Assembly (NCBI RefSeq): GCF_000407485.1
Contig: NZ_ASWD01000005.1
Coordinates: 186,001-250,000 of the forward strand
Direction of reading: 5' to 3'
DNA: 64,000 nucleotides
Source: Enterococcus pallens ATCC BAA-351
GTDB taxonomy: Bacteria; Bacillota; Bacilli; Lactobacillales; Enterococcaceae
This document shows, piece after piece, positions 17,747-27,100 of the stretch. The stretch's first letter is position 1. The number at the start of each line of letters is the position of its first letter. The notes beneath the pieces are model-generated. The model ran no database searches, had not been told where the DNA came from, and saw nothing but the letters and a program-made list of their open reading frames with translations. A program made the position numbers and the translations under genes.

Positions 17747-18499
17747 TTATGCACCCTCCGTTCCAACACTACTGCCGATAGTCATCATTAATGCTAAACA
17801 GGTTCCAAATATTGCGGCCCCCATAATCGGAAGTTCAAAATACTTAACTAGGAAGAAACCTGCAATGAACAATGGAATGTACTGCTTTTTACCGATCATA
17901 AAGATTGTTGTCGCAAATCCTAACGCTGGCAACACGCCACCCATTACCGTTAACCCATTCATTACCCATTCTGGGATAACCTTGAGGATTTTATCGACTA
18001 AATCTGACCCATAATAATTCACTAAAAAAATGATTGGAAACCTTAGGAAAAAACCAAAAATAAGTGAGTAAGTAGTAGCACATCGCCAAACTCCCTTAAT
18101 ATTGCCAGCTTCTGCATAGTCATCAGCTTTATGAACCAGAAAAGCATTCCCTGTACGGCGAATGTTATTAATGAAAACACCTATGATCCCCATCGGTACA
18201 GCGATACTTACGGCAACCTCGGTAGAAACTCCAGTTTGAAGTACAATTGGGATAGCAATTAACGCAGCCAGTGATTTATCTGACGGAATGTTTCCACCCG
18301 CAGCCACCATTCCTAAGTAGATTACTTCAATTCCAGCTCCGGTTATTAACCCTGTGGTAACATCTCCCCAAAAAAGTCCTAGTGCAAAACCAATAAACGT
18401 TGGTGATTTAAGAATTGGATAAAGTGTATAGCCAGCGATACTGGCTGCTATCCAATACCATAAAGCTGTGAAAAGAGCTAACATTACTGTAGATTGCAT
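17747..18499 (-). CDS. PTS system mannose-family IIC component
   Basis: 250 residues, strongly hydrophobic, with the family hallmarks FWGDVTTGLITGAGIEVIYLG and AAGGNIPSDKSLAALI. It is preceded by AGGGGGAG. It is the membrane permease subunit. The gene order IIA-IIB-(IIA-IIB)-IIC-IID matches LevR-controlled PTS operons. Confidence 0.93.
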   Translation of the reverse strand: MQSTVMLALFTALWYWIAASIAGYTLYPILKSPTFIGFALGLFWGDVTTGLITGAGIEVIYLGMVAAGGNIPSDKSLAALIAIPIVLQTGVSTEVAVSIAVPMGIIGVFINNIRRTGNAFLVHKADDYAEAGNIKGVWRCATTYSLIFGFFLRFPIIFLVNYYGSDLVDKILKVIPEWVMNGLTVMGGVLPALGFATTIFMIGKKQYIPLFIAGFFLVKYFELPIMGAAIFGTCLALMMTIGSSVGTEGA

Positions 18500-18511
18500 A
18501 GAAATCTCCCC

Positions 18512-19357
18512 CTAAAATTTATTTTTAATTTCGTCAAACCCCATCGCCGATTCCTCTGGCACAATTTGTGCAACAACCTCTGTTCCACTGCTGGTCAATT
18601 CTTCTAAGAAATCCACTTCTTCTTTTAGTAATGATACAGCTGAGATAACCTTTGTCCGTCCTTGTTCGTAAGGGACACCGCCTAATTGGAGCTGTTTCAG
18701 TTTTAATCCATTGTTGACAGCATTCTTTACGGAAGAAATATTTTTGAACAATAAGAAAAGCTGATCATTTGCATATATCCCGTTAGTTAGTCGTTCAACA
18801 ATTTCTTGTGTATCAATAATTTCAACCTTTACACCTTCTGGAGCGGCCATAGCATATACATCAGCCATAAAGGGATCTTTTCCCAACGTGTCATCAACAA
18901 TCACAATCTTGTTAGCATTGACTAATTTCATCCATTTGGTAATTACCTGTCCATGAATTAAGCGATGATCTACACGAGCAAATTTAATTTCTTCCATAGT
19001 TGATTCCTCCATTTTAAATTGATTAAATGTTTCGATGACATCTTCATAGTACTCGCTGCAATTACTCATTAAATCAAGTAATAGACGCAATGATAAGTCA
19101 GTGTATACTTTAGCGCCTAAGTCTAGACCTAAACGGATGGAGATTTTGTACGTAGTACTACCATGCAAATCACTAACGATAATCAATTCTTTTTTTTCAA
19201 CAAGCTCTTGTTTCATTTGCTTCAAGAGCTGTTCATGGTCCATATCAGCATTTAATGAATAATGCAGCAGTTCATCTCTTGTTCCAAAATGTACTTTGAC
19301 ATCCTCAATCAAACTGCTCCCCCAAGTGCCATGTGTTAGCAATACGATTGTCTTCAT
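18512..19357 (-). CDS. PTS mannose-family IIA-IIB fusion protein
   Basis: 281 residues. Residues 1-115 form a IIA domain with phospho-His9 (LLTHGTWG). Residues about 121-281 form a IIB domain with its active His in ARVDHRLIHGQV. This duplicates both domains, since separate IIA and IIB genes lie immediately upstream. IIA takes phosphate from HPr and IIB passes it to the sugar. The start overlaps the IIB stop by four bases. The IIA half lacks the usual VDLxGGSP pattern and has VSDLHGSTTY instead, so one copy may be regulatory or diverged. Confidence 0.9.
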   Translation of the reverse strand: MKTIVLLTHGTWGSSLIEDVKVHFGTRDELLHYSLNADMDHEQLLKQMKQELVEKKELIIVSDLHGSTTYKISIRLGLDLGAKVYTDLSLRLLLDLMSNCSEYYEDVIETFNQFKMEESTMEEIKFARVDHRLIHGQVITKWMKLVNANKIVIVDDTLGKDPFMADVYAMAAPEGVKVEIIDTQEIVERLTNGIYANDQLFLLFKNISSVKNAVNNGLKLKQLQLGGVPYEQGRTKVISAVSLLKEEVDFLEELTSSGTEVVAQIVPEESAMGFDEIKNKF

Positions 19358-19833
19358 AAACTGAGCTCCTCAATTATTTTTTTCAAATCGACCGCTTTTT
19401 CATCGGGTACCATTTGATAATATACGTAGACTTTTTTATCTATTAGTTGTTGGAGATTAGCAATTTCTTCTCTAGTTAAAAATAAATTATTAAACAATTT
19501 GATTCTTCCAATACCAGAAGCCATTCTACCAATATTCAAACAGTCGATATGACGATTTATTACAAAGGAGCATGCCGTTTGAATATCCTTAAAGAGAATC
19601 ATTAATGCTTCCTGCGTTTCCTGAGAAATACGATCCATTTCTGTACTACGTAAAATTTCAATCTCACAATCTTTGGGCTTTGACATTAAAATCATTTGTT
19701 TTTCGATCAAATCGGATGCTGTGGCTGTATCTACGACAACAATTTTTTTGATGTTCTTTTTATTTGTCCATTTAAAAAGGACTTGTCCGTGAACCAATCG
19801 GTCATCACAACGAATAAATAGCATTTTGTCCAC
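19354..19833 (-). CDS. PTS mannose-family IIB component
   Basis: 159 residues with the IIB signature IRCDDRLVHGQVLFKWT, the active His being residue 15. The start may be the GTG at 19833 (AGGAAAG just upstream) or the ATG at 19824. It is paralogous to the IIB half of the following fusion. Two IIB proteins for one IIC/IID pair may give two specificities or a regulatory copy that signals to the LevR-type activator. Confidence 0.9.
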   Translation of the reverse strand: MDKMLFIRCDDRLVHGQVLFKWTNKKNIKKIVVVDTATASDLIEKQMILMSKPKDCEIEILRSTEMDRISQETQEALMILFKDIQTACSFVINRHIDCLNIGRMASGIGRIKLFNNLFLTREEIANLQQLIDKKVYVYYQMVPDEKAVDLKKIIEELSL

Positions 19834-19839
19834 TCTTTC

Positions 19840-20229
19840 CTATGGATTGACTTCAATTACACTATTGATTCCTGTTTGTTTGCAATGCTTCGTTAAGTCG
19901 TCGAGTCTCATCGTTTCCCGCATCATTGCACCTTCCACGATCATGGATAAATTTAAGCCGGATAACAGTTTGAAGTTTCGTCTTTGTTTTAAGGTTACCG
20001 AACAGACGTTAAATGGTGAGCCACCAACCAAATCCACCAAAACGATAACCCCTTCTCCTTGATTTAGACTGTCCAATGCCGCTTCTACCTCGTCCTTCAG
20101 ATTTGAAATACTATCATCTCTGTTTAACGAAATCGTCTGGCAATTGGAAATAGGACCAATAATCAATTCGGCACTGCGCTTTATTTCTTCTCCAAATTCT
20201 CCATGTGTCACTAAGAGAATCCCTATCAT
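19840..20229 (-). CDS. PTS mannose-family IIA component
   Basis: About 129 residues from the ATG at 20229, which has GAGGAGGGG upstream; longer frames begin inside the promoter. Phospho-His9 lies in LLVTHGEFG, and VDLVGGSPFNV is the conserved second motif. It is the first gene of the operon, directly behind the sigma-54 promoter. Confidence 0.9.
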   Translation of the reverse strand: MIGILLVTHGEFGEEIKRSAELIIGPISNCQTISLNRDDSISNLKDEVEAALDSLNQGEGVIVLVDLVGGSPFNVCSVTLKQRRNFKLLSGLNLSMIVEGAMMRETMRLDDLTKHCKQTGINSVIEVNP

Positions 20230-20256
20230 GTCATCCCCTCCTCTCACTCCTTTAAT

Positions 20257-20272
20257 AGCAAGTTGCATGCCA
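20257..20272 (-). promoter_or_regulatory. Sigma-54 (-24/-12) promoter of the PTS operon
   Basis: On the minus strand TGGCATGCAACTTGCT matches the consensus TGGCAC-N5-TTGCA. The GG and GC pairs are separated by exactly ten bases. It lies 28 bases upstream of the IIA start, and a sigma-54 activator gene lies next to it. Confidence 0.8.
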
Positions 20273-20313
20273 ACTTTTCTTTTCCGTGTTTTCATGCGCT
20301 TTGTACAACACAA

Positions 20314-20372
20314 ACAACCCACTAAACCTCCAGTTCACTTCCTGAAAGTTTAGTGGGTTGTCTTGTGGGTTG
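20314..20372. repeat. 14-base inverted repeat and third half-site: activator site or terminator
   Basis: ACAACCCACTAAAC (20314-20327) and its exact complement (20348-20361) flank 20 bases, and a further GTGGGTTG follows at 20365-20372. It lies 40 to 100 bases upstream of the -24/-12 promoter, where an enhancer for a LevR-type protein is expected. It could also terminate the activator transcript, since the minus-strand tail is TTGTTTGTGTTGT. Confidence 0.55.
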
Positions 20373-20397
20373 AATCTTAGTTCTCTTACCGGCCCGA

Positions 20398-22890
20398 TTA
20401 ACCTACTGGGTCATATAAAAATAATTGTTCTGGAAATTCGTAAACAAAGATATCGGCCACATTCATTAATTCCTTTTTTGGAACCTCAATACCAAAGAAT
20501 TCATCTACAATCAAATAGTGCTTTTCCAGCAACTCAATTAAATGAGACGATGATTGATAATTAACAGGAATCTCTTCTTGTTCTGAGGAATCAACTAAAA
20601 CTTTTTCAATCATGCAGCCATTGTGGAAAATAAACTTTAATAGAAACTCATCGGTAACGTCAATTTTAAGATCTGCAGCAATTGCCTTTAAAACTGATTT
20701 GAAAAGCAAAAATACTTTTTTACTATCCAGGAAGACCAAAATTTTCTTCATGCGCTGAATCATCATAGTCTCGAAATGACGAAAATCATCACTAGGATCA
20801 AAACTCTCTTGCGTAGACTGCCAATGACGCGACATTACAGAAAGAAGTGACTGAACAAGCTCTTCTAAAGACAGCTTGCGGCTTAAGGATAACTTAGCTG
20901 CTTCTAGAATTAATGGGGTACTTGCCATGTCTATCACACGAACGGTAATTCCTAGGTCGTCTTTTAATTTCTGTTCAAAAGATTTAATTGAACCCATATC
21001 AGCCATTATTAATACACCGAGCCCATTGTCTAATTCACGAACCTTTTTCTTGGTTCTTTCGTAGACCTCCTGAACTTTTTCTTCCAAACTCATATTAATC
21101 GCTTTTACACTAGTGATACCTAAAAGTGAATTTACCGTGTCAGCAATACTGGAAGCCGTGTTTTCCCCATGCATAACAACCAATAAAGAAACATGTGGAC
21201 GATCCGTATATTGAATCAACTGATTCAACATGCGATCAACAATTTTGATATCCAATTCGGATAAAGAAAGGCCTAAATTGTTTTTCGTTTGGTAAACGAT
21301 TTGTTTGGTCGCCATGGAAATTTCTCCAGATTCACCCAGCAGATTGTCTAGGTCATTCTCTTCAAAAGTTGTTGCTGCATTTTTCCAAACAATAGTGAGG
21401 TGATAGGCAATGATTTTACTATAAAGTTCCAAATTCTCCTTATCGACAAAGCTGGCTAAAGGCTGCTTAACAGCTGCCAAAATATTGCCGTCAATAAACA
21501 TGTTCTTCACAACAGCATCTTTACTAATGGCTTCTTGGTTAACTTTTTGCATCATTTTCCCTGTATATTCGGAAATAACTACCTGTGCTTCGTCTTCATA
21601 AACAGCAGTATTACCCGCATTTTTCATTAATAAGAAATTCTCTTTAATTCGTTGATAAACTTCCTGCTCATTTTTTTCAAAGGAAAACATCTGTACACTT
21701 TTTTCATGTTTAAAAAGCAAACTCTCCGGTAAGTTATGAGCAAGTCTTCGCTGATCTTCGATACCATCCAAATGTTGAGCAATACTTACAGGTAGATGCC
21801 GAATTTCTATTGATACTTCATGAGATCCATTTTTTATTGTATCGACAAAGGCATTGGCACAGGAAAACTGAAGATCGCTTTTTAATTGTCCAATATTTCC
21901 TTCAAAATGATAATTCAACAAGAGGCTCAGCACTTCTTGGTTCATTCGAATATCTCGGCTGATCCTGCGGCTTTCTTCTCTGGCAAAACGACTAATAAAG
22001 GCCATTTTTTCTTCCCAGCTTCTCTGATATAAAGGTGGCAAATGGATATGAACAGGTATACGTCTCAAGAAAGTATTCAACATCACCTCAGAGGGCTGCT
22101 CAGTAGTAGCCATAATCAAACGAACATTTGTTACATAGTCGTGTTCAACGTCACCTAATTTCCGATAAATTCCTTTATCCATCAAATAAAACAGCATTTC
22201 TTGTCCTTTGGCACTCAAACGATGCACTTCATCAAGAAATAAAAAGCCATTGTTTGCTGCCTCAACGAGACCTTTGCTGTCTTCTGTTGCACCAGTGAAG
22301 GATCCTTTTTTGTGACCAAAAAGATGAGACAGCAGCAATTGTTGATTATCAGCAAAGTCAGCACAATTAAAAGTAATGAAGGGAGCTTTCTCTGGCACCT
22401 TTCCCTCATTTAAAGCATACAGGTACATTCTTTCAGCAAATAACGATTTTCCTACGCCGGTTTCTCCAGTTATCAACGTCGTCAATCCATTGACTGGATA
22501 TAAAATTGCCGCTTGTGCTTTCTTTACCGCTTCTTTCAGTGAACCTGCTTCACCAACTAAATCGAAGAAGCCTGAATCTTGCGTTCGTTGCTCTTTCGCT
22601 AACATTTTCTGCAGCTGTTCCAGAGATGAAAAAGAAGCCTCTTTTATAGTAAAATGAAAGCCATCTTCAATCGTTTGCTTATCAATAAATAGTACCGGTC
22701 TTCTATTTATTTTGATAGCCTTTTGTTCACCCACTAAGCGATTCAAATCCTTGCTGACATTTGCTCGATCCAAACCAAGCTCATCTGCAATCTCCGTTGA
22801 AGTACTTCCTTTAATTTCGGTTCCATACAAAGCCAGCTGCTCACGAGAAGTATCTATTAATTTTTGATGCACTAAATCAATTCTTTTCAT
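20398..22890 (-). CDS. LevR-type sigma-54 activator with PRD and EIIA domains
   Basis: 830 residues. An N-terminal winged-helix region is followed by an AAA+ domain with Walker A GETGVGKS (142-149), the sigma-54 contact loop GSFTGA (196-201) and Walker B FLFLDE (216-221). A first PRD follows at about 410-520, then a mannose-type EIIA domain (SLLVVMHGENTAS) and a C-terminal PRD. Such proteins open sigma-54 promoters of PTS operons, and PTS phosphorylation of their PRDs reports sugar flux and HPr state. Its target is almost certainly the operon below (13523-20229), whose -24/-12 promoter lies about 130 bases past its stop. RpoN is encoded elsewhere. Confidence 0.92.
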   Translation of the reverse strand: MKRIDLVHQKLIDTSREQLALYGTEIKGSTSTEIADELGLDRANVSKDLNRLVGEQKAIKINRRPVLFIDKQTIEDGFHFTIKEASFSSLEQLQKMLAKEQRTQDSGFFDLVGEAGSLKEAVKKAQAAILYPVNGLTTLITGETGVGKSLFAERMYLYALNEGKVPEKAPFITFNCADFADNQQLLLSHLFGHKKGSFTGATEDSKGLVEAANNGFLFLDEVHRLSAKGQEMLFYLMDKGIYRKLGDVEHDYVTNVRLIMATTEQPSEVMLNTFLRRIPVHIHLPPLYQRSWEEKMAFISRFAREESRRISRDIRMNQEVLSLLLNYHFEGNIGQLKSDLQFSCANAFVDTIKNGSHEVSIEIRHLPVSIAQHLDGIEDQRRLAHNLPESLLFKHEKSVQMFSFEKNEQEVYQRIKENFLLMKNAGNTAVYEDEAQVVISEYTGKMMQKVNQEAISKDAVVKNMFIDGNILAAVKQPLASFVDKENLELYSKIIAYHLTIVWKNAATTFEENDLDNLLGESGEISMATKQIVYQTKNNLGLSLSELDIKIVDRMLNQLIQYTDRPHVSLLVVMHGENTASSIADTVNSLLGITSVKAINMSLEEKVQEVYERTKKKVRELDNGLGVLIMADMGSIKSFEQKLKDDLGITVRVIDMASTPLILEAAKLSLSRKLSLEELVQSLLSVMSRHWQSTQESFDPSDDFRHFETMMIQRMKKILVFLDSKKVFLLFKSVLKAIAADLKIDVTDEFLLKFIFHNGCMIEKVLVDSSEQEEIPVNYQSSSHLIELLEKHYLIVDEFFGIEVPKKELMNVADIFVYEFPEQLFLYDPVG

Positions 22891-23163
22891 TAACTTCCCC
22901 GCCTCATTCTCATTTTACGACTTCCCCAAATCGTTTTTAGTATGTACTTTTACCAAGTATAGTATCCGAAAATCTGATTATCAAGTGAAACTAAAAAATA
23001 AGAATAGATACTTATTTAAGTTATTTACATTTCAAAGATGAGAAATTTTTTTTGTAAGATGAACGCCTCTTTTTGTTAAAAACTTCTAGTTGCTATCAGA
23101 AGCTTATATTTCTAAATTATGGTCTACCTACCAGAATCTATGCCCTAAAAAGATTGTTTTCCA
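22891..23163. other. Upstream region of the LevR-type gene
   Basis: AT-rich intergenic stretch, presumably with the activator's own promoter. I see no further gene or structure. Confidence 0.4.
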
Positions 23164-23223
23164 TTATTTAGCAGCACCTCAATCATCTTTTGTATCACAG
23201 ATGGCTAAGGTGCTGCTAAATAA
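23164..23223. repeat. 16-base perfect inverted repeat
   Basis: TTATTTAGCAGCACCT and its exact complement enclose 28 bases that can pair further (ATCATCT/AGATGG). Neither side has a T-run, so it is not a standard terminator. The stop codon of the S66 remnant lies in its right arm. Confidence 0.6.
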
Positions 23224-23446
23224 CAGGATTTTCAATTAAGGTTACTTCTTCGGGCCAACAGTCAATTTCCACCTTACAGCCAATTGGCAAACTAATTATC
23301 GTGGTGTTATGTCCGAAGTTTAGATTATAAATAATTGGCAAATTCGGAAGCCTGCACTCGTTTTTGATTACCTGCAGTAAGTCTGCTTTATACTCAAATT
23401 AATAGACTTCTCCCATAGGTTTTGCTACTAGCAAGAGAGCTGATAG
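23216..23446 (-). pseudogene. Remnant of an S66 LD-carboxypeptidase gene (C-terminus)
   Basis: Minus-strand translation gives SALLLVAKPMGEVY, an in-frame TAA, then FEYKADLLQVIKNE and NLPIIYNLNFGHNTTIIS followed by LPIGCKVEIDCW. The NLxFGHxxxxxxLPIG block is the C-terminal signature of S66 (LD-carboxypeptidase/MccF) peptidases. Only the last 75 or so codons are left, with one internal stop. The N-terminal part has been lost, and the next gene lies where it should be. Confidence 0.7.
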
Positions 23447-23851
23447 TTAAAATCTATCTGTTTCATTGTCAATTTTTAGCCATTCATATTGCAACCATAG
23501 TTTCACTTCGGGAGAACATGGAACATTTTCAGCAGGTCTTTCCGCTAAAATTATCTCAATCTGCTTATCATGAATCAAATTCTGACTCACTGCATAAGCA
23601 AGCTCCGAGAAGCTAGCCGCACCGATATAACCGGGCATTTCGTTTTTTTCTTTGTTAAACAAATAAAATATATCTGCTGCTTCAATATTTCTAAAATAAT
23701 TGGAAAGGATGATCGGATACTCCTCTGCCAAGTTATTGCTTAACTTGGGATAGTCGATAACTACACAACCTTTAGATTCAAAACTTTGAACTAGCTCTTT
23801 ATACTCTTTCTGAAAATCCATACTTCCTGAGATAACTACTTTTGGGCTCAT
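23447..23851 (-). CDS. Nucleoside 2-deoxyribosyltransferase-like protein
   Basis: About 134 residues from MSPKVVISGS; AAAGG lies nine bases before the ATG at 23851. The short length, the beta-strand opening VVISGSMDF and the later GYIGAASFSELAYA resemble nucleoside 2-deoxyribosyltransferase-fold proteins, whose Glu in xGxxxExxxA is catalytic (ASFSELAYA here). The resemblance is from memory and modest. It borders the peptidase remnant. Confidence 0.5.
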   Translation of the reverse strand: MSPKVVISGSMDFQKEYKELVQSFESKGCVVIDYPKLSNNLAEEYPIILSNYFRNIEAADIFYLFNKEKNEMPGYIGAASFSELAYAVSQNLIHDKQIEIILAERPAENVPCSPEVKLWLQYEWLKIDNETDRF

Positions 23852-24148
23852 TGTGCTCATCCTTTTTGATGGTTTCATTTTATTATACGCTATCTTGAGG
23901 AAAAATCCTTGATGAGTCTTTGTGTCTTTTTTAAGAATGTATCTCTGAATGTTCAAAATAATCTTATTTCTAAGGTTGCTGTATTGAAAGATAAAGGTAG
24001 GTAATTTTGATACACTCTTGCTTTTTTTAGATAATTGATAACAGCTATTTATACTGGGATCTGTTTTTTCTCATTTTAAATAGATTGATAAACATGTAAA
24101 TAATCTTCTAAGCATTTTTCTCAAAAGTTTCATACTTCAACCATACCA
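23852..24148. other. Intergenic stretch without gene
   Basis: AT-rich, with no frame or structure of note before the terminator at 24152. Confidence 0.4.
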
Positions 24149-24151
24149 AAT

Positions 24152-24190
24152 ACACCCACTTGCTAAAACAACTAGCAAGTGGGTGTGTTT
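24152..24190. terminator. Terminator hairpin after the adhesin gene
   Basis: ACACCCACTTGCTA pairs perfectly with TAGCAAGTGGGTGT. T-richness is moderate on both sides (TATTTGG on the minus strand, GTTTCAC on the plus). It lies eight bases past the adhesin stop. Confidence 0.75.
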
Positions 24191-24193
24191 CAC

Positions 24194-27100
24194 TTATTTA
24201 ACTTTTCTTTGTCTCTTCCATAAGACGACACTGACAGCAACAATCCCGATCCCCATCACTATCAGCAATTGATTCGTTGGATCATTCAATTGTGGAATCA
24301 ATCGTGAGAGAGTTCCTTTGGTTGACTGAGAATGAGCAGAACCTGGCGTATCTGGTGCTGGTGGTACTGTGGTCCCTTCCTTCGCATTGACGAAATTCCC
24401 AGCATTTACTCTCGCTGGAGCAGCTTTCGCTGAGGAATCAATCGTAAATTCCAACTGCTGCGTGTTTAGAATATAGCCTGCTGGTGCTTTGGTTTCAACA
24501 AAAGAATAGGTTCCTGGCTGTAGATTATCCAGCTGAATCTTCCCTTGATCGTTAGAGACTAGCTTCTCTGCGACAGTGACACCTTCTTGATTGACTACCT
24601 TAAATTCTGCTCCTTGGAGAGGATCTCCCTTGGCATCAACCTTTGTCAATTCGGCAGAGCCTTGATAATTAATAAAGTTGTTACTAGCTACTTCAATCGC
24701 TGGTTTCCCAGCTGCTTCATCGGTAATCGTAAAATCAATTGGTGTTGTATTCAACAGATAACCATCTGGTGACTTGGTTTCAATGAATTGGTAGTCCCCT
24801 GGAGCTAATCCTTCAGCACTTACTAGTCCTTCATCATTAGACCTTAATCCTTGCTGGATTGTTTTGCCATTCGTATCGACTATTTTAAATTCTGCTCCTG
24901 ATAATTTTTTGCCCGCGGCATTCTTCTTAACTAATTGAGCGATTCCTTGATAGTTGATTAAGGTATCAGTAACTAACAATTCTTGCGAAGAATTACTATT
25001 TGCAGGGATTGTTATTTTGATCGGTTCGGTATTTAAGATGAAGCCTGAAGGTGCTTTGATTTCAACTAAATAATAGGTGCCTGGCGCTATACCTTGAGCT
25101 TGTATATGCCCATCCTTAGCATGAAATTCCGTGTTTTCCTTACCATCAATATCAAAGACTGTTATAGGATTTTTCCCATCTTCAGTTGTTGATAAGACAA
25201 AGGTTCCACCATTTAACAGTTGATTGTCTTCGTCAGTTTTTTTGATATCGATTTTTCCTCTGTAATTATCGATTTCTCCTAAATTAATTGCTTCTGGTTC
25301 TCCTAGTGATGAGCTGATTTCAAAAGGAATCTCTTTGGTACCTAGGGCAAAATTCTCAGGTGCTTTGGTCTCAACTAAAAGATACCTGCCTTCTTCCAAT
25401 CCCTTAATTAGGAATTTTCCGTTCTCGCCAGTAACAACCGTATCTGTCGATTGATCGTCTTCATCAAAGAACGAAACAGGCCCTTCGCCACGTGAACCGT
25501 CGGCATTTTGTTTGTAAACCTGAAACTCAGCTCCGGCTAACAATTGATTAGATTGCTCTGATAATTTATCGCCATCAACTTTTGTTCCAGCAACGGTTGA
25601 TTGATAATTAGTAAAGGAGAAGGCATCAATCGGACCGGATTCCAAGTCTGGACTGACAACAAAGTAAATCGGCTGTGTGTTTAGAATATAGCCAGGTGCT
25701 GGCTTAGTTTCGATCAGTTTATAGCTTCCAGCTCCTAATCCTTCTAACGGAATATTGCCGTCTTGATCTGAGATTATTTCGCCAATTCGATGTTCCTCTC
25801 CAGTAGCTGGATCAGATAGATACAAATCAAAATGAGCGTTGGCAATTGGTGCTCCGTTACCTTCTTTAGTAATTTGCGCTTTTCCTTTGAAATTCTGGAA
25901 ATCGCCTAGATTAATGATTTCAGGTTTTCCGTTTGCTTTTTCAGGAATTTCCACTCGTATCATGTATGGATTAATCACATAGGATGAACCATCCGGCAGC
26001 AGTGGTGCTTTAGTTTCCTGAAGATAATAAACACCTGGAGCCAAATCGTCAAATTGAATCCAGCCATCCGAGTTACTGGTTTTCGTGATGTTGAGACTTT
26101 CTTGATTACTATCATATAAAGTAAATTCACTGCCAGATAATGGTTCTTCTGACGTATTCACTTTACGAATCTTGACACTTCCTTGATAGTTTTGGAATTC
26201 TCCAACCTCAACTTTAACTGGCTTATCCATCGCTGAATTAGTAATGGTAAATTCTTTTTTACTTGTATTCATTAGATACCCATCAGGCGCTTTAGTTTCT
26301 ACAATTGTATAGTTTCCTGGCGCTAGATTGTTGATAGCTACCTTACCTTCTTGATCCGAGGTTAAATTATCCTTCACAATATTGCCTGCCGAATCCTTCA
26401 CTTGGAACACTGCACCAGATAATGCATTGCCGTCTTCATCTTGTTTGATCAATTCGGCTGAACCTTGATAATTGGTTGCAGAACCAACCTTGACAGTCGC
26501 TGGCTTTCCGACAGCACGATCAATAATGGTGAACGGATATTCTTTTTGATTTAAAACATAACCATCTGGTGCCTGTGTTTCAACAAATCGATAATCTCCG
26601 GGGGCCAATCCATTTACGGAAATCAATCCGGTACTATCTGAAGTAAGATTATCCTTCACTGTATTCCCTGAACTGTCCACTACTTTAAATATTGCACCGG
26701 CCAGTACATCCTGATTTTCATCTTGTTTCTGTAATTGAGCTGAGCCTTGGTAATCTGTCATATTAAGATTCACAGTAGGAATTTGATTATTCCCATTACG
26801 GACAACATAGAATTCAATTGGTTTTGTATCAATCACGTAATTAGCTGGTGCTTTAGTTTCCGTTAAGCGGTAATGCCCTGGAGCCAAGCTTTCAATTTCT
26901 AAAATCCCTTGACTGTTTGTCACATAAGGACCGCCAGCCTGTGTTTGCCAAATACCTAGAATGTTTCTTTTTTGCAGCATAAATTCGGCGCCGGCCAAAC
27001 GTTCCTGATTTTCACCAGTTTTAGTCAGCAACACTCTGTTAGGTGAGTTGGTAATCGCAGTAGGAACTGCTCCTTCGACAGATGTCTCGGCGGTGATTTC

